Part shown: positions 60,075 through 64,000 of the stretch, one piece after another
Position numbering within the stretch: the stretch's first letter is position 1
How the letters are laid out: each line of letters begins with the position of its first letter
Origin: Ursus arctos
Taxonomy: Eukaryota; Chordata; Mammalia; Carnivora; Ursidae
Direction: 5' to 3'
Assembly: GCF_023065955.2 (NCBI RefSeq)
Contig: NW_026622930.1
Span: 22,855,449-22,919,448 of the forward strand
Length of the DNA stretch: 64,000 nucleotides
Program-made: the position numbers and the translations under genes
Notes under the pieces: model-generated
Databases searched by the model: none
What the model was told of the DNA's origin: nothing
The model's input: only the letters and a program-made list of their open reading frames with translations

Positions 60075-61610
60075 CACTCGATAGGCTCTGCTGACCCCCG
60101 GATTGCTTTACTGGCCCCTTCTCACATTGCATGATGACCATTTGTTTACTTGTCTGTTTCTCTGACCACAGTCAGAGCTCTTCAATTAAAAAAAAAAAAA
60201 AAGGTCTTAACTGCCTTTTCACCTTTGCCTTCACACATCAGGTGCAAAAAAGTCAATCAATGCACCTGAAATATTTAAAGCAAATACAAGTCAGTTTACC
60301 TCTCAGCAAGATAACCAGCACCATGTAGCTACGTCACATTTACACATTACTCACACATTTTCAGCTGTCCATATTCGGGGTGCTGGGAAGAGAGAGGAAG
60401 GGAGAGAACTGTCTATTTTCCACCTAACCCTTTGCCTTACTCCAAGTAGGCCTAGCCTTCGTATCTCCTAGAAAGAACTGCCTTGGCAGAAATGCAAAGA
60501 GAACTCAATGAGGCTAACCCTTGGTTTTAGAGCTTGCAAGGGGGCCTGGACTTCCGGAAATGCTGTTAAAGCAAGGGCAAAGCTGCTATAAGCCTTTTTT
60601 TTTTTTTTTAAAGCCTTATATGTCCATTTCAGAATGTAATCTCCGTATGAACTGCAACTCTGACATGCCCCGCCTCTAGAGGCCTCCATTATTCCTCACA
60701 CCTCAGGCTTCTTTGGAACACATGCCCAAGATCAACAGACCCTGGCTGTGAGATCCTGGCTCCCTTCCAAGGTCATCCAACTCCAGGAGCAGGATGGTTG
60801 AAGCAGTCAGTGAAAAAAGGCCCTCCAACAAGATGCAGTCCGTTATCAACCCTAAGGGATAAAGATTTAGTAAGAGAACAAGCCTCTGAAGTAGAAAAAT
60901 GAGAATCTTTATTCAATGGATGGCATTATCCACCCTTGGGTGTTCTGCAAGTAAACAATCTTTAGAAAGTGTCTATATAATAAATATTGCTGGTGTGATT
61001 AAGGTGTCTCTCTAAATTTCACCAAGGAATCATTAACCTAAGGTATAACTAATATTAAAAAAAGAGCAAATTTAGGAATTTTAGTATGTCACAAATTAGG
61101 ACGCCGATCATGACCAAAAAGTCTGTTAATCAATAAAGAATCTAAAAGGACACATGGAAAGTAAACTTTCCTCAGTCTAAAGGTGCTCCTTTTTTCCGAG
61201 TCCAAGATTTTCTGCAACTTGGTCCCCAGCTACCCTAACACATATGAATGCCCTCCCGTCTCCTAGAAAACACTCACGATCACGGATACAGAGTAATCTG
61301 CAGAATTGGCTCTGCCTGTCTGAACCCCAACCTCCTGTCAATACCTTTTTATTTTTATTTACTTATTTTCACTTAGTCTGCCCTTCTATATCCTGCTTTG
61401 AAGCTGGGGCACTCTGCTGAAATAAAGATAGTTTAGCGTATTCTTCTACAGCCTAAAAGAAATATCCCTAAAATGAAATATCCCAGCACCTCTTGCTCTG
61501 ATCCCATAACGTAAATGGTGAACAAACTCCTTCAGGCTGACCACAAGCTCATTCGGGTGAATGACTTGGTTTCACAGGATGAAGAAAAACACATCCATGT
61601 GTTTTTCTCA
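60075..61610. other. Intronic stretch without recognised gene
   Basis: Contains an A-run (about 60186-60201) and a T-run (about 60595-60608); otherwise unassigned. Confidence 0.4.
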
Positions 61611-61614
61611 GTCT

Positions 61615-61935
61615 GCAGAGCAGTGCTGTCCAAAAGAAATCTAATGTAAGTCACAGATGTAATTTAAAATTTTCTAGTAGCCAGAATTTTTTAAAGTAAA
61701 AAAAAAAAAGTAATTTTAATATTTTATCTAACTTTATACAAAATTTTATCATTTCAATAGGTAAGCAACCTAAGAAACGATTTACAAGATTTGGGGAGGG
61801 GCACTAAGTCTTCAAAGCCAGTGTGTATTCTGTACTTAGGACACACCACACCTCGAGGCAGACCAAGCACATTCCAAGTCCTCAGTAGCCAGATGTGGCT
61901 TGTGGCTGCTATACTAGACGGAATGGCAGGGCCCC
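61615..61935. mobile_element. hAT-Charlie-type DNA transposon fragment
   Basis: Begins 'gagcagtgctgtccaaaaga', has 'tttctagtagccagaatttt' and a later 'gtagccagatgtggcttgtg', the layout of MER5/Charlie non-autonomous elements. The far terminal repeat is degraded and the exact family is not claimed. Confidence 0.6.
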
Positions 61936-62044
61936 GAATGATTTTCCTCCATGGTATCCTGGTGTAGTACTAAGTCACTAGTGAATTTTTGTTCGTATGC
62001 AAAACGATTTCTCACTTTTTGATGATTCCTGATGAACGGCTAGC

Positions 62045-62305
62045 GAGGCAGTATGGCATAATGGCGATGGACATAGGCTCTGGAACCAGACTGTGTCGGT
62101 TTTAATCCCAGTTCCAACCCTGAATTAACTGTATGGCTTTGGGCAAACTACCTTTGTGATTTGGTTTCCTCCTTTTCCTCCCCAGTGACAGTGTGGTACT
62201 TATCTCCTACAGTTAGCGTGAGGATGAGATGAGTTCATAACGTAAAGTGGGACACTGCTTAGCATATTGGAAGGGATCAGTGAATCTTATTACTATTCCT
62301 GCTAT
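62045..62305 (+). mobile_element. MIR SINE, near full length
   Basis: Forward MIR from 'gaggcagtatggcataatgg' through 'tggctttgggcaaactacct', 'gaggatgagatgagttcata' to the 'ttattactattcctgc' end. Confidence 0.8.
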
Positions 62306-62309
62306 TGTT

Positions 62310-64000
62310 GTTGTCAGCTACAATGGACATTCTGAGGCTGCAAAGCTAAGGACTAGACTGTAGCTAACGTAATTTTACAAGGGTACAGGCAGCCACCTTA
62401 GTACAGCCCAGGCTCAAACAGCCCACTGACTATCCGGCTGTTACACTCTTTTGGGTCCCTGCCTGTTTCCCTCAGTGTGAGCACCTGCCTATCTTCCTGC
62501 CCCTGCACTGACCTTTTGTATGTCTAATGCCGTGTGATGCCAACTGGCTCAGACTCATCTATGGTTCTCAGGGAGAAGTGGACAGAGCAGTGAATGAACA
62601 GACAATTGAAACAGAATCCACAGAGCACGGAAAACCAGTTCCAGGTTGGCTTTGGCAAATCCCACCCAATTCCCAGCTCTGGAATGAACCAGCAAAGGAA
62701 TACCAGTCATGGACTGAGGGAGAGAGTATGTCCTGATCTCTTACATATCTTTTACCCAGAGAAGCTTCTCCTCTCCATCACTGACAAGAGGACACACATG
62801 GAATGGCTATGGGACATTAAGCAGGAGACCCACTTTTCCAAAAACGTTTTCTGAAAATTAGCTGCTTTGGGAGATCTAGTCACTTTTCTTCAGGCTCAAC
62901 ATTTGTTAAATAAGCCAAGTCCATTTCTTGCTGGAATTTCACTACCTGGGAATGATTTAGGTCTGAAAGAATAAAAGACACACTTCTGCTTCCTCCTCCA
63001 CCATTCTCAAGGAAACTGTGTTCTCCACAGAACAATTTGCACATCACTGGCCTGAAGTATCTCACTGGTTTGAAAAACTAAAAACATGGTGAGAGGTTTG
63101 CTATAAAAATTCAGAAAAAAACCGATTCTAATCCCTGCTTATCTTTTTTTCCCCCCATTTAAGCATATTTGTCTTCTAGACAAAAGTCTTCTAGAATACT
63201 GCAAAGCCGGAAGTGATCGCTTCTTATCCAGGACACCTGCACATGGATGCAGACTCCCTCTCCAGGTGACGATGTGGCCTTGCTATGCTACATTCAGGTC
63301 AAGAGCCAGAAGATTCCAATATTTGAAAATATTCCTCTAAATAGACATGCACAGATTATCAGTGTTAATTCTGTCAGAATGTGGCATAAGCCCCAATCAC
63401 ATAGGCAGGGTCAGAAGAACTGAGCTTTCCAGAAAGACTTGGAAGGACTCAACCTCAAATAAACAGTGTTCTCACAGCTGTTTATTGCTATGAAGGACCC
63501 TGGGTGCCAAGTGAAGCTTGTTGGGAAACATTACAGCTGTTCCTTCCCTACGCGGTCACCGTGTTTCTGATAATCCTTTTATCCCCGGGCATTAACTCAG
63601 AAATTAAATGAAGTGTGTGTTTGTGGTCTCTTCCTGCCAATTCAGAGCCCACCCGCAGTACTAGGGTACCGGTTTAGGGTGCATTTTCTCAGGTAGTAGA
63701 CAAGCTGGGTCAGGAGGTAGACCAGCCATCTCAGACACTGAGGTCTTCAGTGTAGGAGGCACTCTTAAATCTGGGAAAGGCACTTAATGATACCTGTTAA
63801 GGAGAGGGACAACCAACAGGCAACAGCCACCAAAAAAGAAGTTGTGTGTACAAGCTGATAAAACTAAATCACTCTACTCTGGACTGCTACAAATCAAAGA
63901 ACTAATTAAAATGAGATGGAAGACTCTGTATTCATATGCAAAGTGGGTAGGGAAAGGGCTGAAGGAAAAAAAGAGTCCAGTTCCAAACTCAGAGCTCACT
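62310..64000. other. Intronic stretch without recognised gene
   Basis: No gene, exon or confident repeat recognised up to the window edge. Short frames show no domain. Confidence 0.4.

Larger units (their letters stand above)
37698..64000 (-). other. NRXN3: NRXN3 intron upstream of the LNS2/LNS3 exon (incomplete)
   Basis: Sequence to the right of the LNS2/LNS3 exon acceptor reads as intron. The preceding exon should end in the LNS2 motif NNFMGCLKE; no match was seen up to 64000, so this intron is at least 26.3 kb. It holds the nested L1 locus, one SINE, an MLT1-type LTR, several L2 and MIR copies and a hAT-like DNA element. No splice-site-bounded neurexin-like frame was seen. Confidence 0.85.

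Noticed and set aside
1..64000. CRISPR arrays, operons or other microbial defence systems
   Set aside because: No regularly spaced repeats or dense coding; spliced exons and mammalian repeats show this is vertebrate intron.
37698..64000. Preceding NRXN3 exon (LNS2, splice site 2 region)
   Set aside because: No match to the expected NNFMGCLKE end or nearby LNS2 text was seen.

Overview
This is a mammalian nuclear window, almost certainly from a carnivore. Nine tRNA-Lys-derived carnivore SINEs (SINEC family, heads of the type GGGCGCCTGGGTGGC) are recognisable, together with carnivore-type L1 3' ends. Two SINEs (about 7766 and 18204) carry a body with 'cagggcgtgatcctggcgtt' and 'cttcttcctctcccactccc', which I associate with bears and giant panda. 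An ursid or close caniform relative is therefore the best guess; this rests on memory of the subfamily, not a search.

The only protein-coding gene seen is NRXN3 (neurexin-3 alpha), on the minus strand. Two consecutive internal exons are clear: 37259-37697 (439 nt, phase 0 in, phase 1 out) and 32879-33262 (384 nt, phase 1 in and out). Together they encode the end of LNS2, all of LNS3 and EGF-B of the alpha-neurexin ectodomain. The intron between them is 3,996 bp. The rest of the window is the flanking introns: at least 26.3 kb upstream in gene order (37698-64000) and at least 32.9 kb downstream (1-32878). I found no further NRXN3 exon in either.

The introns hold mostly old repeats (L2, MIR, an MLT1-type LTR, a hAT-like DNA element, old L1 fragments) and a younger layer with intact target-site duplications (TSDs): five SINEs with perfect or near-perfect TSDs of 12-16 bp plus one with a shorter 7-bp TSD, a 1.03-kb 5'-truncated L1 at 38512-39540, and a tiny L1 3' end at 53924-54059. 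Most young insertions lie antisense to NRXN3. Simple repeats include TG/CA tracts with CG cores, a TTG microsatellite and two G-rich runs.

Nothing in the window resembles a new multi-gene system. The points most worth a second look are: a CpG-dense patch with GC-box, E-box and NRF1-like motifs at 11137-11430; two repeat-free motif-dense blocks that look like intronic regulatory elements (8389-8960 and 36740-36910); the exon at 32879-33262, whose reading frame stays open through both splice sites; and a perfect 34-bp duplication with 40-bp period at 41900-41973. All functional statements about the noncoding blocks are inference.
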